From the NCBI GenBank assembly GCA_014338405.1, contig JTDE01000118.1, forward strand, positions 38,961 to 102,960: a DNA stretch of 64,000 nt. Direction: 5' to 3'. Within the stretch, counting starts at the first letter, position 1; each line of letters starts with the position of its first letter. This stretch comes from Paragonimus skrjabini miyazakii (taxonomy: Eukaryota; Platyhelminthes; Trematoda; Plagiorchiida; Troglotrematidae). The position numbers were made by a program, and so were the translations under genes. Below the pieces are notes generated by a model. The model searched no databases, was not told the DNA's origin, and was given only the letters and a program-made list of their open reading frames with translations. Below are positions 1-13,830 of the stretch, in pieces.

Positions 1-1257
1 TGTTAGCCATTCAATCGGCTAACCAGCATTGGCCAGCTGGACACAAAGGCCTCACTCACACACCTACTGGTCTTATTCCTTCGGGTTTACACCGGCTACG
101 TGGTGTGCGAGTGGAACTGCAAGTGGTGCAACGCAAGCCACTTACGGTGATGGTTTAAAGCGCAGGCGTCCTTTGGCTTCGGTCACTGTGACAGGCTAAT
201 CCGTTTCGGATGCCGTCAACCAACATCAAGTTGTGTGGACCAACTCCACCTGGTACATTACAAATTGGTTGCTTAATGAATGCACACCAAGCAGCCCAGT
301 GGGTATGATAATGGACCGGGTTCAATCAATTACGCGTGAAATGTCATCGAAACCGAATTCTGGTCGCATGAATCTAAATAAAACTGAATTGCTGATTGCA
401 AATCCTAACAAGAAATAAATTGACAGTTAGACTTCGAGACGGCACAAGTATACAATGATGAAGATCTAAATAAAAACCATATGGTTGGTTCGTGAATATC
501 GAAAACATTTCGCATTCTATCATTCAGTAAATGATCACAGAACTATCCTTTGATGTGAGTATGGTAAATTGTCAATGAGCGATGGCATTGTTCGAATAGA
601 CAGTATTGGCTCACATAATCTAGCTACATTGGTGGAGATATGTTCATAGCCCTTGAGGAAGACATTAATTCCTCAGTGATCCAGAGGAATGTGGATCAAA
701 TCATCATAATGAAACAACATAACTTTTATGAGGGAGTCTCCCAACTCGCCACTTTGAAGTTGGGAGATTAATGCCGTTGGTAGCCGGACGAAGGGAGAAG
801 CCGAGATACCTCACACTGTGAAACATATGAGGCGACTTGGATTGCGTGGCTTACGAAGGCAATCCTTTCTCCTAGAATGAGGATATAACATTTGTAGCAG
901 GACAATTACCGAATAATTTACATGGCGTTTTCTCACGAAATTCCACTTAATCCATACAAAACCTGTTGTAATGTACCAACCCTGAGGTCAGTCGTTCGAT
1001 CGTTGGAGTTAGGAGTCGGCCAGGCTATTTGGCTGAAAGTCAGAAGACGCCTGTTGTGACAGTGTGAATGCCTAAACAGGTGTTTACTAGTTTTCGTTTC
1101 TTAAAATAGCCACATAACAGTTGGCTGTCAGCAGAAATTGAAGTTATCCCATGCACTTCGGCGTATATTGCCGATGGAACGGAGTTCATATGACAAAACA
1201 AAAATAGGGAGTTTTCCACATTAACAAGTTACGTTTGAATTTTGATGACATGCTTAC
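1..1257. other. No gene seen; GC-rich 5' part with hairpin
   Basis: Positions 1-230 are more GC-rich than the rest. They start TGTTAGCC with GTTAGCC (2-8) inverted as GGCTAAC (17-23). The piece may be a repeat cut by the window edge. I found no phase-1 exon to follow 1258-1524. Confidence 0.4.
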
Positions 1258-1524
1258 CGAGAAACATATAATGTTCAACTTTCGGATCGACCAGAGGAAC
1301 TCGTGATTTTCCCAAGTGATCCAAACTGTTCATTCGAAACTTGATACCTTTTGGTTTGTAAAGGGAAGCCAGGGCGTAACCCGTAGTTTCCATGACCGCT
1401 GCCGTTGCAATCTGGTTAGATTGTGTGAATTGATGCGCTTGTAGTTGAGCCGCACTATCTTGTAAAATGTACACATCAGGTGTCCAGTAGTAGGTCGATT
1501 TTTCCAAGCTGGCAAGCTGAGAAC
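1258..1524 (-). CDS. Start of LamG-like repeat 3 (267 nt, phase 1-1)
   Basis: Acceptor TTACGTTATTCAG, donor GTAAGC. Starts RSQLASLEKSTYYWTPDVYI and includes ATAAVMETTGYALASLYKPK, aligning GYALASLY with GFAIYIQN and GFALAMYT of repeats 1 and 2. Without the splice the frame would run to a stop at 1229, so a terminal exon is the alternative. The rest of repeat 3 would lie left of the window or was not found in 1-1257. Confidence 0.65.
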
Positions 1525-3166
1525 CTGAATAACGTAAACAACGAGGGTGGTGATAAATTATTACCGACGCAACTACAGCTGACAAATCGAATTCTATGTT
1601 ATATAACCAACAGGACAAACTCTCCGGAGTTCTAAAGACTTGTTTTCTGGGTTCGATTTACTCTAATTGCATTATCCTCGATTACTTGTCTGCATGACTT
1701 AAAACCATGATTTTAGTCTAACAGTTGTATGTACACATCCAAACACGAGAACCTCACCATACACTAGCTGTTTCCCCTGGTTACTGACGATGTCACCTAC
1801 CTTTTTCCTAATATGACGTGACTGTCTAAACATTCAGGTGTGTTCATTCATTTAGTTAAGGCAAAAATTGTGTTCATAAATTGCATTTGATCGCCATGTT
1901 GAATACCAACGGCCAGGTATCCAAAATCAGAATAGTAACGAGGCTTTAATGGAACGGTCATGAGATAAATCTCAACTTGTTTTAATGCGAGGAATGATCT
2001 TGCCTTATGGGTTAACATTGGACGCCGACGTTAAACGACTGTCAACGAGTAATGAGTAGATGTGGCAGACTGGTTATGAAGAACAAGGCTCAGGTATATG
2101 TAGTTTACATAACTGTATGATTTTGACTTAAATGTCCGATTTTTTGAGACCGCTTTGTTTTGATCCTTTTGAGAGAATAGGATTTTATCAGCCCTTGACT
2201 TTGTAGGCCAGCACACTGAATATGGACCTCGATTGTGCTGAATGGATAACTTATAGCTAAGGCACACTCCGATCGATTCTCAACCGTGTTCATAGTAAAG
2301 CGTTTAGAATATTTAATTTGGGCCGTACGGTTGACATCCGTTTTTGCTTCGTCTGAAAATGGAGTGCCATCATGTGCGGTCAGTCAATTCATCATTGTGA
2401 ACAAATGTATACAAATTTCACTCCTGTTGTTATGACATTTGTAAACGGGTTGGGAAGAATGAACGGTAAACCTGTTTATCCTGGTTTTGAAGTTGAACTG
2501 ATCATTGCAATACTGAGCTTATCCCTGTAAGGAAAGTCATTTCAATATTTGAAGAAATCGGTCTTGACTTAGGTACTTGTGCAATCAACGGTGAGATATT
2601 CAAGAAAATACCTCAATTTTATTTGCTGCCCATGTCAGTTAGACTGATTGGATGCAGTTCAATGGAGAACACCATCAAATCCCAAACATATTGTGTGTTT
2701 TGTCAATGATGTGGTCTATTGGAACATCTGATTTAAATTCAACTTAGCCGGAGTAGGGCCGATCGGACTGTTAAGTCAGTCAGCAGTTTAACGGGACCAG
2801 GTTGAATGAGTTTAGTAAAAAGTTTACAATTGTATGGAGTGCAACGTTACAAAAATATTCAAACAGTTTATTATTCGGGAAGTTTGGTGAAAGCAGCCAA
2901 AACAGTTGCTAGAGATGAAAATTGCTTGTTCATAGCAACTTACTATAATGGAGTTATGGTATTCATTATTTTTTTCAAGTAGAAAGGTCGCCTTGTAATA
3001 AGTCTATACAATTTCACAGTAAGTATTTACAAAAATTTCTGTTTGATAATAGTTGAAGTAAAAATGTGTTGTTCTTAGATACTCTCTTGCTAACGCATGG
3101 CTTGATCATGCATTGGTTAGCTGACTGAAGCATTTATCCATCAGGGTGTGGCAGTTTTGAACTCAC

Positions 3167-3487
3167 GTGCATATCCGATGAAACGATGTCGTTCTATCTC
3201 AAACAATGAACGATACCAGATGACTAGGTCGTTAAGAGCGATGCCAACAGCTGAGCAATTGAACAGAGCACTGCCGATGAGCAGTGAGTCATCCGTGGGA
3301 ACACTGCGGTGCTGGTTGCTGATTGGGGGACCCAAAACTTTGTACGTCGACAGCGGGCCGGCCCCATTCACATAGGCCTGGACTTGCAGACTCAGTTGCT
3401 TCGTGATGGATAGTCCCAGGTTAAACCAAGTATCGAAGGGCGGCTTCCACAGGATTCGACTCACTAACCAGTTCCCACTCGTATACA
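3167..3487 (-). CDS. LamG-like repeat 2, main exon (321 nt)
   Basis: Acceptor TTTCATCTGTAG, donor GTGAGT, phase 1-1. Contains DTWFNLGLSITKQLSLQVQA then YVNG, the core strand and the V-N-G turn; then DDSLLIGSALF and LNDLVIWYRSLFEIERHRF, the closing strand equivalent to ISDIVLWYWPLAQLE in repeat 1. Spacing between the motifs matches repeat 1. Confidence 0.8.
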
Positions 3488-6400
3488 CTACAGATGAAAC
3501 GAACGAGAGATGAAGAATATTCGCTGGTTAGCTTTTGTTTTCCGTAATGGATATGTTTGAAGGGCATGACCGGATCTATTCGGAAGTTATCAAATACGGA
3601 GGAGCAAGTAAATTCGGAAAATCAAACCACGAGAAACAGAATCAGAAAAACTCACCAGACACACTTAATTGCCCTTCACAAACAGATAATTTCATAGCAT
3701 TGCCCAGTTGGAAAATGTCTAGGATCTGCGTGTTTTCGACCAGAAGAGATGGGATCAATAGCCACACACCCACAGAAAGTCCCTCCTGACAAGCGCTTAT
3801 GGAGACCGGACATTGAGACGCACCAAACGTGTGAAGCTATGAAACAGAAGTGGAATAATCATACATTTTTAGTTGATATTAAAAGATCATGACAGATAAA
3901 TGCTTGTCATGAAACTAACCATATACATAGGCCCGGCGAGCAGTACTTGGTCATGAACAGTGGTCCTGCCTAATAATTGACCAGTACGACTAATCAAAGA
4001 ACAAGTAATCGCGCCCGGTCCTTTCCGACTGTGTTTCGTCTCCACTGTGTGACGAATTTGACTATATCTTTACGGCGGTGTAGTCGTAGTACCAAGAACT
4101 TCCAGATATGTCTGTCTAAACATTCCTGTTGACTCAATTAAATTGGGCCACTGATCAAGGGAATATGAGGTGGTTATACGCATACCAGCACATCACAGGT
4201 GACCACATCATATGAATAAAAGTCGGTTTAATTGGGGGAGTATGCAGCCTGAATTGTATTTGTAGATTAACGAGTTAAGTCATCAGTGCTCCTGATGAGC
4301 GTTCTGATTCACTTCCGTTGTAGAGACTCATACGACTAAATCAGTGAGGCTGAAGTTTGGACACTACAACCGTATATATTGTGGTCTCATTTGGAGCATA
4401 AGTTAAACTGATCCGCCGTCCACTCACAACATGAGTTCATTTGCTGTGGTACGGCGATTAAGGTGGGCAGAAATAACCCTCTTACTAACAAGCTATCAGC
4501 CTACTAAATTGCCAGTTCGTGACATATCACTTTATATGTCTTTCTTGTAATGCGTAACTTCACGCGTATATGCTTCTTTTTGTGTTTCTCAGTAAAAGTT
4601 TGTACATCTATGGCGTATGAGAGAGAGCGGATGAATAACAAAATGTGTGTTTTCATGCGGATATACTATGAAAGAACATGTGCTGTGTTTATGCTCGATG
4701 CGATAAGAAGATGGGAAGCTAACTATTCACGGGCCTTCTTAATTCATGGGAGAATTGATGGCTGTGTTTCAACAAACGCCATTCAGTCAGTTTGACTTGG
4801 AAATTTCAACGCATGAAACTAGACAAAAATGTCAGTACAAAACCATTAATGAATGTTATAGTAATTTTTAGGAGATGTATGTGTTCACAAGCAACTAGGC
4901 CTAAAGGTCCTTGAAACTGAGCACGTAAGCTGAGATCAGTCACTAAATGCCAAGATACCCATTGGCGGCTCAAATAAAAGACGAGAGGTCCACAGTGAGG
5001 ATTAACGCTTTGATAACATGCCATTAGTTAATCACACAAACGTCCTCAGACTAGTCAAACCTTCAACAAATAGATTTGCATGTCACAGGCTATTGTCGTC
5101 TGCTGATCGCTTTACTCTTAACAGTGGTTTGATTTCAGATCATAATTGATCGTTCGTTCAATTTTTTAGAGCGCCAGTCACTCCGTAGTGATGTTCCGGA
5201 TTGTGAATAAGACAAGCATTCCTTGATAACTGTTAGAACTCGCTACAACTCAATCACATGCAAATGAGCTCTTGCGCTTCTCCGTTTCACGTGTATTAGA
5301 GCCGAACTGGTAGTTGAAATACAACCGAAATAATCTGACAAGCTAGACGACCTGCTCACTCATTTGCCTTGGTTGTTTTCTTGAATGATTTTACGTATAT
5401 CGCTGTGGTTGATAAATACGCAACATATCTGACCAAAGCCTGTCTTAACATCCTTCAACTAAATGACCTTGCATCTGTTTAAGACTGTTTAAAAGCTGAT
5501 TTAAAACTCAACAGCATAAACAACACCTTTGTCTGGACCGTAGTTGCCCATACATTCTAATAACCACAGTGATCTTCAAGTGATTTTACTTCCACTAGAT
5601 TTTTCCTCCTGACCCGTTCAACAGTTGAATGCGTCTAACGCAATCTATCTTTTCAAGTTAGCCCTTGAGGTTCCGTATGACTGTGCACCCTAAAATAACG
5701 ACAAGAGCAATACAACTCAGACTATTATAAAGTTGCCGCACTGCTGCTGGGAAATGGAGGTTGAATTCCACTAAGTATTCGATTGTAAGTCGTTTCTTTT
5801 CGTGGGCACGACTGTCATCCATAAGTACTTAATGAATTTCTATCTATATCCAATCGTTATGCAAACCCAAATATGGTTATTCCAAGTATTTTTAGAGTTT
5901 CGCGGACTAATTAAATTCGGCCAATTATTCTCAAGTTCCGCAGTTCTATTTACTTGCCTCAGTTTTAAAATATTTCATTAGTTCTTCATTATTAATTAGT
6001 TCTTTTGCTTAGTTTGATGTTCCGTTTACCGGCTACACTGCTCCTAAGGTTCGGTTGTCAGTTTGCTTGTCATATGGATAAAAACAATAGACAATCCTAT
6101 CAAATGTTTACATGAATGAGGTGGTGTCCTTTTCCAGCTCAGATTTATTTACTTATTATAACAGCTTTGTAATCTGTGGCCATCTTTGCCATAAACTACG
6201 TCGCAAGTTTCCATGAATTACGTATCATATTTATCTCATGCGTTTCATCTGCATGAAGTCGTTGAGTACCTCTAACCACGACTTGCTTTGATATCTACCT
6301 ATGGACCACCAACTCTTCCTTACTTGTCTCGACAAATTTGTAGTTAACAAACATTTGTTTTTCCGGATAATAAAAACTTCACGTTCGTTAAAAACATCTG

Positions 6401-7529
6401 CCTTCTTACTTGCTTACCAAAACTATTGGACAAACTATTCAAATAATAACACTACTCCGTTTGATTTGACTTGACCTGATCAGATCTGATCTATTCCCAT
6501 TCTCGAATTGTATCTCGTTCGTTTGCAGGTTCAGCGCAATTTTGGCGTTCCTAGTTATACTGTTATTCATACAAAGGGGATATTCGTTCTAGTCATGAGC
6601 AAACTCAAAACTCCAATGTATTTATGAGAAGAAATGTCTAGGATCGGATTTCATAGATCACAACACTTGCCATATCCAGTCATTCACAAATTACGTTATT
6701 TGAATCATTCTATCTCGTAGACAGTATGAAAACTGTCTCGTTCACTCACGTATCCCTGGCTTATTTCCAACGTCACAGACATCACGCGCTCTACAGGCTA
6801 GCGTGTGATTCGGTAGTTCCTGTCCACTCTGCACGCACAGGCTTCGCTAGGCGTATTTCACCTTCACTCACCGGACAGACAATGAACCCTTTTTCGCTCA
6901 ATTCTACGAGAGGCAAGACCACATGCACGCACACACGCGCGTATCGACTGAGCCAACTCCACGTGCGTTAACTTACAGAAATATGTCGAACGCACATGAA
7001 GGCGACTAAACTCGTACAGACACAACACAACGTCCGACGCCAAGTCCCGGACGATGAACAGGTCAGCAACGCGCAAAGCCAACGGACACGAGGTTGTGAG
7101 GTACACCACAACTGTACAGCTCCACATCGTACCCACCTGATCCTGTCCCTGCAATACTGCCGACACAGAGTATACACCTAGATATTGTTATCCACACTGT
7201 TATCAACATGAACATTATTGCGTATTGTAAATGAATCTCTTGGCTTATCTATCTCTAATAGTTCTCCCGTTTATGCCTATTCGTATTATACACCTTAATA
7301 TTCAACTGTGTATCCTTCTTTTGTTAGATGTAGTTAGTGTTAGGCCGTAGTTATCTATCTATAGCCCACACCACTGCCCTACGTGACAGGCCCTACTCTC
7401 CCGAATTCAGGTCTCGGTGTTGTTACAACATCCAGTTCAGAACTTCACTTTGCAGCAAACACGTTGTGAATAAAAGCTGTAAGAATATATTAACTGACTA
7501 TTCATTTTGCATTCATGACCAAAAAATAC
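3488..7529. other. Intron, nothing recognised
   Basis: Spliced between LamG exons in this model. Open frames here are short and lack splice signals or motifs. A CA/GT-rich patch lies near 6900-6960. Confidence 0.5.
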
Positions 7530-7887
7530 TTGCCAGAGCAAACCCATCGTTTGTGTCGATTTGATAGGCATTCCGGTTGCGTTGAGAGTCGACAATGAGC
7601 GACACATCGGCCGAAGGAATGCTTTGTGAAATTTCGGTCTGCATTGACTCGTAGTGATCAGCCACTTGATAGAATGGGTTGTCTGGAATGGGGATATTAT
7701 CCTTCCATGGATTGTACTCCTCAACCAGTTCGGTATAATCGACTTCATAACGTGATTTGGTAGAACCGGAGCCCGAATTGTTGGTTGGTTTTCCAGGTTC
7801 ACCCATTAAATATAACTCTGCCAGAATAGAAAGTAGACGATTTTCAAATTGAAGCTGGTAGAAGTGGTCATCGTATGCTGAATTATT
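7530..7887 (-). CDS. Exon: spacer and start of LamG-like repeat 2 (358 nt)
   Basis: Very clean acceptor (AAAAAATTGCAG), donor GTATTT. Starts NNSAYDDHFYQLQFENRLLS, has a Ser/Gly-rich loop (NNSGSGS), then acidic NPFYQVADHYESMQ, and ends NAYQIDTNDGFALA. The last residues align with GHGFAIYI of repeat 1, so the exon ends inside the second lectin-like repeat. Confidence 0.7.
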
Positions 7888-8006
7888 CTGCAATTTTTTA
7901 ACCGATTTCCCCTTTCTGGATCTGGGATGGAGATTTTGTACAAAGAAATTATTGATCGGATATTAGAGTTTCTTCATCTTTCTTGAGAACTTGAAATTAG
8001 ACTTAC

Positions 8007-8026
8007 GATTGTTCGGATGAAATCGC
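8007..8026 (-). CDS. Possible 20-nt linking micro-exon (phase 1-0)
   Basis: The exon at 11518 ends in phase 1, while the one at 7887 starts in phase 0, so a bridging exon is needed. ACCCGAAACAG before and GTAAGT after enclose DFIRTI with exactly that phase. The joined reading LELLTGAMGDFIRTINNSAY is smooth. Confidence 0.35.
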
Positions 8027-10260
8027 CTGTTTCGGGTGTCCTTATTCAAACTGGTGACACATTAGTTCTCTGACTGATTAGTCTCACTAGAGCTATGACG
8101 TGCCTCACGTAATCCAATCGAGTCATCAAATTGGATGAGGCAAGGATACAAAAGCAGAACATCATCGATGGCCGCTTATTCGGGAGCACTGTTGGAACTA
8201 ACTGACCCAATGAAACTACTTCATGGAGGAAGGACGCAAATAATACCTTTGTAGTTGCAATAATCTGTAATAAGCCGTGGTAATAAATGCTGATACATTA
8301 TAGAAGCTTTTATAAATATGGCGGCGACCTATGCATGTTAGGTCATTTAAGTAATGTCCACCGTAAGACTGCGTACATGTGACTCCAGGTTTAGTTCGGT
8401 TGTTTTTAAACAAAACGTTGCAAAGAATATAAAACCAGAGTTTTAAATTAATTTCTAATCGATACATCACAGTATGGTTCTTTGGCAATCTGGTGGTGTC
8501 ACTTCAGTGTTTTAAGGAATAGAGCGGGTTTTGAGGACGGAACGCCGGTGACTATGTGCAGCTGATATAAAGATAAGCGATTCCTGATTATGAACATGTG
8601 TCAACTCCGTGTTACTATGGCAATAGGATACGACCTCAAACATCATTTTTCAGAATGGAGAGCCCAACTACAACTTCCTTTACACGAATATGATGGAGAG
8701 TTTATAGAAGTAAAAGAATGAATGCGTTTCTGTCAGAAACAGCAGGGGGTAAAATCTAATGGTTTTAGGAGCTAAAAAACCGAACTCCATTTTTGGTAAA
8801 ATAAATCCGAAGTTAAGACGAAAATAGACGATATTTGTGTTCTCTCACATTAGCTTTTGTTCGATGCTGTTATCCAGCTGGCCTGAACAGAGAATTCTAG
8901 TTAAGTTTTTATTAATGTGAACGACTCTCATGGTTGGCACACTATTGTCCCTTGCCCAATCCACTTCTGGGGTGAGTGTGAACCAGTAATCATCAACAGT
9001 AAACAACGTCTTTCAGCATAGGAAAGAATAGTTTTGTTTTCCAATGATAGCCTAAGCTAGTTTCTGTTTGTGTGCATACCTCCAAAAGTAGTGGTATGCA
9101 ACGCATCTTGGTGTCTCGGACTAGTGTGAGTTAGTTTCGCTTTTGAATGTGCTAACAAACGAAGTGCGTCTGTGAACATGTCCAGTTATCTCATGTGTAG
9201 ATTGGTTATATTGTCTGCATTGGTAATTCCGTGGTGCACTTTTTCACGCAATGCTAGTGCAGGTGCTGTTGCTCAACTGACAGCCAATAACCAAACTCTT
9301 CTGATCACAGTCATCCGACTGAACAATGCATCAATTTCCATTGGGCAATAATGCTCGAGTAACATGCACTCCTTAGCTGTCAAACATGTGACTTCTCAAA
9401 ATAAGGCAACCATTCATTGGCAAACTACCGCCCGTTCAAAGAAAGATGGATTAGTCGGTTTCTTGTGATTATCAGTTGAAACCAATGGGTACGAATACAA
9501 TAGAGGTTACAGTCAAATGATCTGTTAGAAAAATGTTGAACAAGTCATTTGAATGTCTTAAAAATCAACCACATACGACAACTGTTCCAGCCTACACTTA
9601 TTGGATGTTGTACTAGTAACATTAATGAGATGAGTACTCTTTGAAACGTAGCTGTTCAAACACAATCACCTTGGAAGACATATTAAAGATGACACTATTC
9701 ACAGGGAAACTGTACTCCTGACAGCGCTGGTACACGAGAGATATAGGCCTCAGTTAATTGAGTGAGAACAATCCTTCTTGTTTGACTTGTGCTCGGCATG
9801 ACAATGTGTAGTGCGCATCAGTGTTGGACAAAATGTGCTACAGGCTACGTTACAGTTGATTGGGATCTTCCACTAAACATCAACTACAGTGGTTTCAGGC
9901 TAACAGTCGGTTGGCTTTTGTGAACTTGACCTCTTGCAATAGTCATAAGCATTGAAAGTTCACAAAGTTTATTGGTCTCAGAGACCAGTGGCATCAGTAC
10001 TTCCTTGATACAATGAAAGTAAGTTGTTCAGCTTGAATAATTCGATTACTTTATGCGCGAAAATATGTGGTGATAACTTTCCCCGAGATATCGTGTGCAG
10101 TGTAGTGCTGTCAGTTACAACGTTGGAGATAGAAATAAAAAGGTCTTCACATGGATTTTAAAATTGTATCGGATGTGAACAGTTTGCATTTGCTGAGAAC
10201 CAATTTATTCAAAGGTTACATACAAACAGTACTCGAGAAATTCGAAAGGGTTGGACTCAC

Positions 10261-10292
10261 CACGTTAGTGTACACAAGCATCATACAATTAC
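10261..10292 (-). CDS. Alternative linking exon (32 nt, phase 1-0)
   Basis: GTGAGT donor after NCMMLVYTNV, acceptor GATGGCAATAG. It has the phase needed to join 11518 to 7887, so it competes with 8007-8026 for that role. Both together would break frame. Confidence 0.25.
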
Positions 10293-11517
10293 CTATTGCC
10301 ATCTTCTGAGAACGTCCACTACAGTCTTGCATGGAGCAATTATTTACAAAACTGTTAGTTCATGTGGTTATAAACTCGGAGTTCTGGTCAAGGATTTTCT
10401 TAATATTTTGAAATTCATGAGAACATTTCGAATCAGCGTAACATTGGATAAAATTCCGCGTGAGACAGACACATTTTACGCAGTGAAGTGTAGAAAGTTC
10501 GAATATCAATCATGATATAATGTATTGAATGTATCTGCTGGATAGTTTGATGTCGGCTGGCAAATTTTATGACAGTCTTCAAATTTGACGCGTTAGCGAG
10601 AAGCTCTACAAGAATTCCACACGCACTACGCTAAAAAGCTCTAACAGCAAATTGATCACAATGAAGAACGTAAAGTAAACACTTGGTGTCTGTTTCTCAC
10701 AAAATGCATCAGGTGACATCAAAGAATTAGTCGTATGGCCAAGAGAGAATTATTGGTTTGCTAGTTTCAAATGAGTTATCCATTCAGGATACATCAGTTC
10801 AGGCGGTTGGACCATGCACTACAATTGAGGACGAATCGTCTAGAGGTAACGTAGTGGTCGAGTTGATCAACTGCTAAGCTGACACAAGGACACGGGAACA
10901 GCGAACATTAGCTTGACTAATTTGGATAGCGTTTATCTGTCTGGCTAAATCTTTTCTGACTCACTGGACCTAAAGTTGGAGAGTCTGAAAGAGATAAGGT
11001 TAACTTAGGTTTATTGATATGACCGTTACACTTTTTTAAACAAGCTTTTTGATTAAGTTAAAATGGGCAGTGAAAGTAAAAAAAATGGAAGCCACAGGAA
11101 AACTGATTTGAGAATACAATCCTACTTCCACTTTAAAATGGGCCGTTGGTCTGCAAATCACAAAAAACATTTATTGTTCTCTGGTTGAAATTAGGTATTC
11201 TGATTTAGGAATTTTTAAGTAACTGTTTTCCATCCCAATTCGGTACCAATTGCAGACTGTTCTTCCTTCTTATTCCTTACGTGGCCGCATGAAAACTAAA
11301 CGTCAGCCTCAACCACTGCTCCACTTTTTCACTTACACGGATGAGAAAATAGCCTACTAGGCTAAAATGTTATGTTTGTCTCCACAGTACACTGAAGGTT
11401 GCAACTATACTAGCTTCAACCAAAAATTACCAATCGATTGAATCAGCTATAACACGAACGAAGAGATCTACGTGGAAACATCATATTTTACAGTCTGCGT
11501 GGACAGGGGACACTCAC

Positions 11518-11728
11518 CCATTGCGCCGGTGAGTAATTCGAGCTGCGCAAGCGGCCAGTACCAAAGCACTATATCCGAGATGGCCATGCCAGATGTGGTC
11601 GTCGTTGCTACTCCTTTGGAATCCACAGAACAACCAATCCATAATGAAGATGGCGACATTGCATTACCCACATAGGCATTTCCATCGTAATCATGCTTTT
11701 CAGCGACAACATGACGATCAACAAATAA
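11518..11728 (-). CDS. LamG-like repeat 1, last exon (211 nt)
   Basis: Acceptor TCATCTGTATAG, donor GTGAGT. It starts LFVDRHVVAEKHDYDGNAYV, completing HLV-LFVDRH, the usual L-Y-V-D-G turn of LamG domains. It continues PSSLWIGCS and ISDIVLWYWPLAQLELLTG, the closing strand DDVRIYNRALSAEEI-type. The complete domain is therefore spread over three exons. Confidence 0.8.
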
Positions 11729-12207
11729 CTATACAGATGAGAGAAAGTGATGTAAACGACCGGCGTGGAATATTGACAGTTCCCAACACGTTCATACAAT
11801 AGTGCATGGAAAATAGAATATATTTAGGAATTAATAGTGCTCTCTTAATGCTAATTTGCCTTCATGGTAGATTTGTAACACGACTATTCTTGACTTCGCC
11901 CTTATACTGTAATTGCCTGAACTGTGATTTTCTTTACAGTAACTTCACGAGGTCCGAGATGGTTGGATCTCTTAAGGGATTTGGCAACTGGGGTTGTTGT
12001 TTGGCCCAACCTTGGACCTGTAAGTTCAGATTTCCGAGGCCTGTTGATACCACTCGGATTAGCACTGAAGCGACCAAATGACAAATCCTGTTAGAAATCC
12101 TACATACTTCACGGAGTCACTCTGATCAAATTGCAACACACAGGTAAATATAACATTAAGTTAAATTTCGAAACTTAGATACTCACTTGAAGTCAACGCT
12201 TTCACTA

Positions 12208-12760
12208 AAACGTACACATCCAAATGTAACTGCAGAGAAAGTTACATAAGCAGAACCGATAGATCACTGATTTCAAGAATGAAAGAACCTGTACTTAAGT
12301 GGGTTCACAAACAGGTCGCAAAACCGGACACTGTAGTCACAAAGAATCGTAGGCCCTCAGCTTCGTCGATCGGAGGCCATATCCTGTCAACTGGCCACAA
12401 CGTGGACTTCACCTCATCCCTCACCATCATAGTGCGCCACCACAACCCATGGTTTCTAAAATTTGCTGAAGCCGTCGCGATAAACCGGTTCAAACCTGTG
12501 TTGTGTGTACCGAAAGAATTATTTGTGAACCTGAGAATGCCGTGGTCCTAAGTTGAAATTAGTGTCATTCAGATCACACGATTGGACGTTTTTGTTATTG
12601 TTGGTTTCTTTGTTCATACCCCCAACTACTGTAGGCATTAAATTGGAAGTTTCCCGTGTTATTGGTTATGTAGTACTGACGAGCCAATACGAAATGCTAG
12701 AATCTACCAGTGTTCGTCTTATAACTGTTTTGTTCAAATTTACTAAAAGTACCGGTAAAC
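12208..12760 (+). mobile_element. Penelope-like element, 3' fragment (GIY-YIG end and tail)
   Basis: The fragment encodes the GIY-YIG half (CNCRESYISRTDRSLISRMK, with YIS replacing YIG), then the conserved C-terminus FAEAVAINRFKPVLCVPKEL and a stop at 12549-12551, then a tail with a degenerate hammerhead. The reverse transcriptase is absent. It sits in the intron between LamG exons at 14243 and 11728. It is clearly older than the 34-36 kb pair. Confidence 0.85.
12671..12709 (+). ncRNA. Degenerate hammerhead ribozyme
   Basis: The core CTGACGAG, CGAAA and ATC/TACCA are recognisable. Helix I has an A-C mismatch, and stem III has lost pairs (TGCTAGAATC instead of TGCTTGCATC). Cleavage is doubtful. 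Confidence 0.6.
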
Positions 12761-13264
12761 TTTCAGTTGCTCAACGCGCTACTCAGATTTAATAAATAGT
12801 ATAGAAAAAAAATAAAAACAACCAGCAGCGATCCATAGCAATCCAAGGCAGGTGACTGAAATGGCAAACCAAACGGTACGGTAGGTCAGATGAAGTGTCC
12901 CCATGACGCTACATAAGTTCGTCGCACTGTGCTGGATAATTTCTTTAAAACCAGTCATGGTGAGGTATCCGGCCGGATTTCATTTTCTTCGTTTCATCAT
13001 GAACCTCCTTTCTGTCCGTCGGGTCTGCCCAACCTCTTGTTTTTCATAAGATGTTGTTGTTGGAGTAAACTCTGGTTGAATAAAATCCAGAAACTTGACT
13101 GAAAGATTTAACGCGCACCCATCATATTGTTTTATTCCTGATCTTTCAAGTATAGATCACGACATCTTCAGCTTGTCAGTTGAATATAAATGTTGTACTC
13201 GATGTGCAATTTGTAGGCGCTCGCGTCCGTACTCAATGTGGATGCATAAATGCTGAAGGCAATC

Positions 13265-13830
13265 ACATCGTTCAAAGTTTGTGTTGGCGCTGATAAACCA
13301 TTCGCTGAAATTATGAATCTTACAGCTTACTCCGAGGTGACAAATGCACGATTACGCCAGCTGCGGAACCTGTATGGTCCCAGTCATTTTGATGGGTCGA
13401 TTACATAATGCGGGAGTACCATTAGTCCTCCTATAGGACTGATAAACCTGATTAACCCACCCATAGGATGTTCGGACAGTGCTCATCTTTGACCAAAAAT
13501 GCGCCAAAAGGAGGTGGACATGCGTGGTGAAACAGCACATTGACAATGCTGAGGCTGGCCAAAATTTTTCAAAGATGAGAAATCTCAGTCATCTACTCGG
13601 TATGACAGTTCCATCCGCAGCTGTTAAAGCTCAGGCACACTTTACATTTGTGACATCGCGCCTTGCTTACCTGCGTTGTCTTACCTCGGAAAAGCCAGTC
13701 TGGTATCTAGTGTACACTCTTGGATAAGAAAAAGGAAGCTAATATATCAAAGCTTTCTTAAGCGAAGAACTTTTTGTTTCCTGACTAGACTTCATGGGAC
13801 AAGGACGCTCTTGGTCTTGACGAAATATAG
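13265..13830 (+). other. Coding-like but broken segment, unassigned
   Basis: Translated frames give protein-like runs such as VCVGADKPFAEIMNLTAYSE, EVTNARLRQLRNLYGP and LINPPIGCSD, separated by stops. This looks like a decayed retroelement polyprotein, but I cannot name the domain. Confidence 0.25.

Noticed and set aside
3148..3375. Plus-strand frame opposite LamG repeat 2
   Set aside because: Shadow of the minus-strand exon, whose lectin motifs and splice sites are convincing.
6726..7181. Several overlapping frames in a GC/CA-rich patch
   Set aside because: Open on both strands because of composition; no conserved motif.
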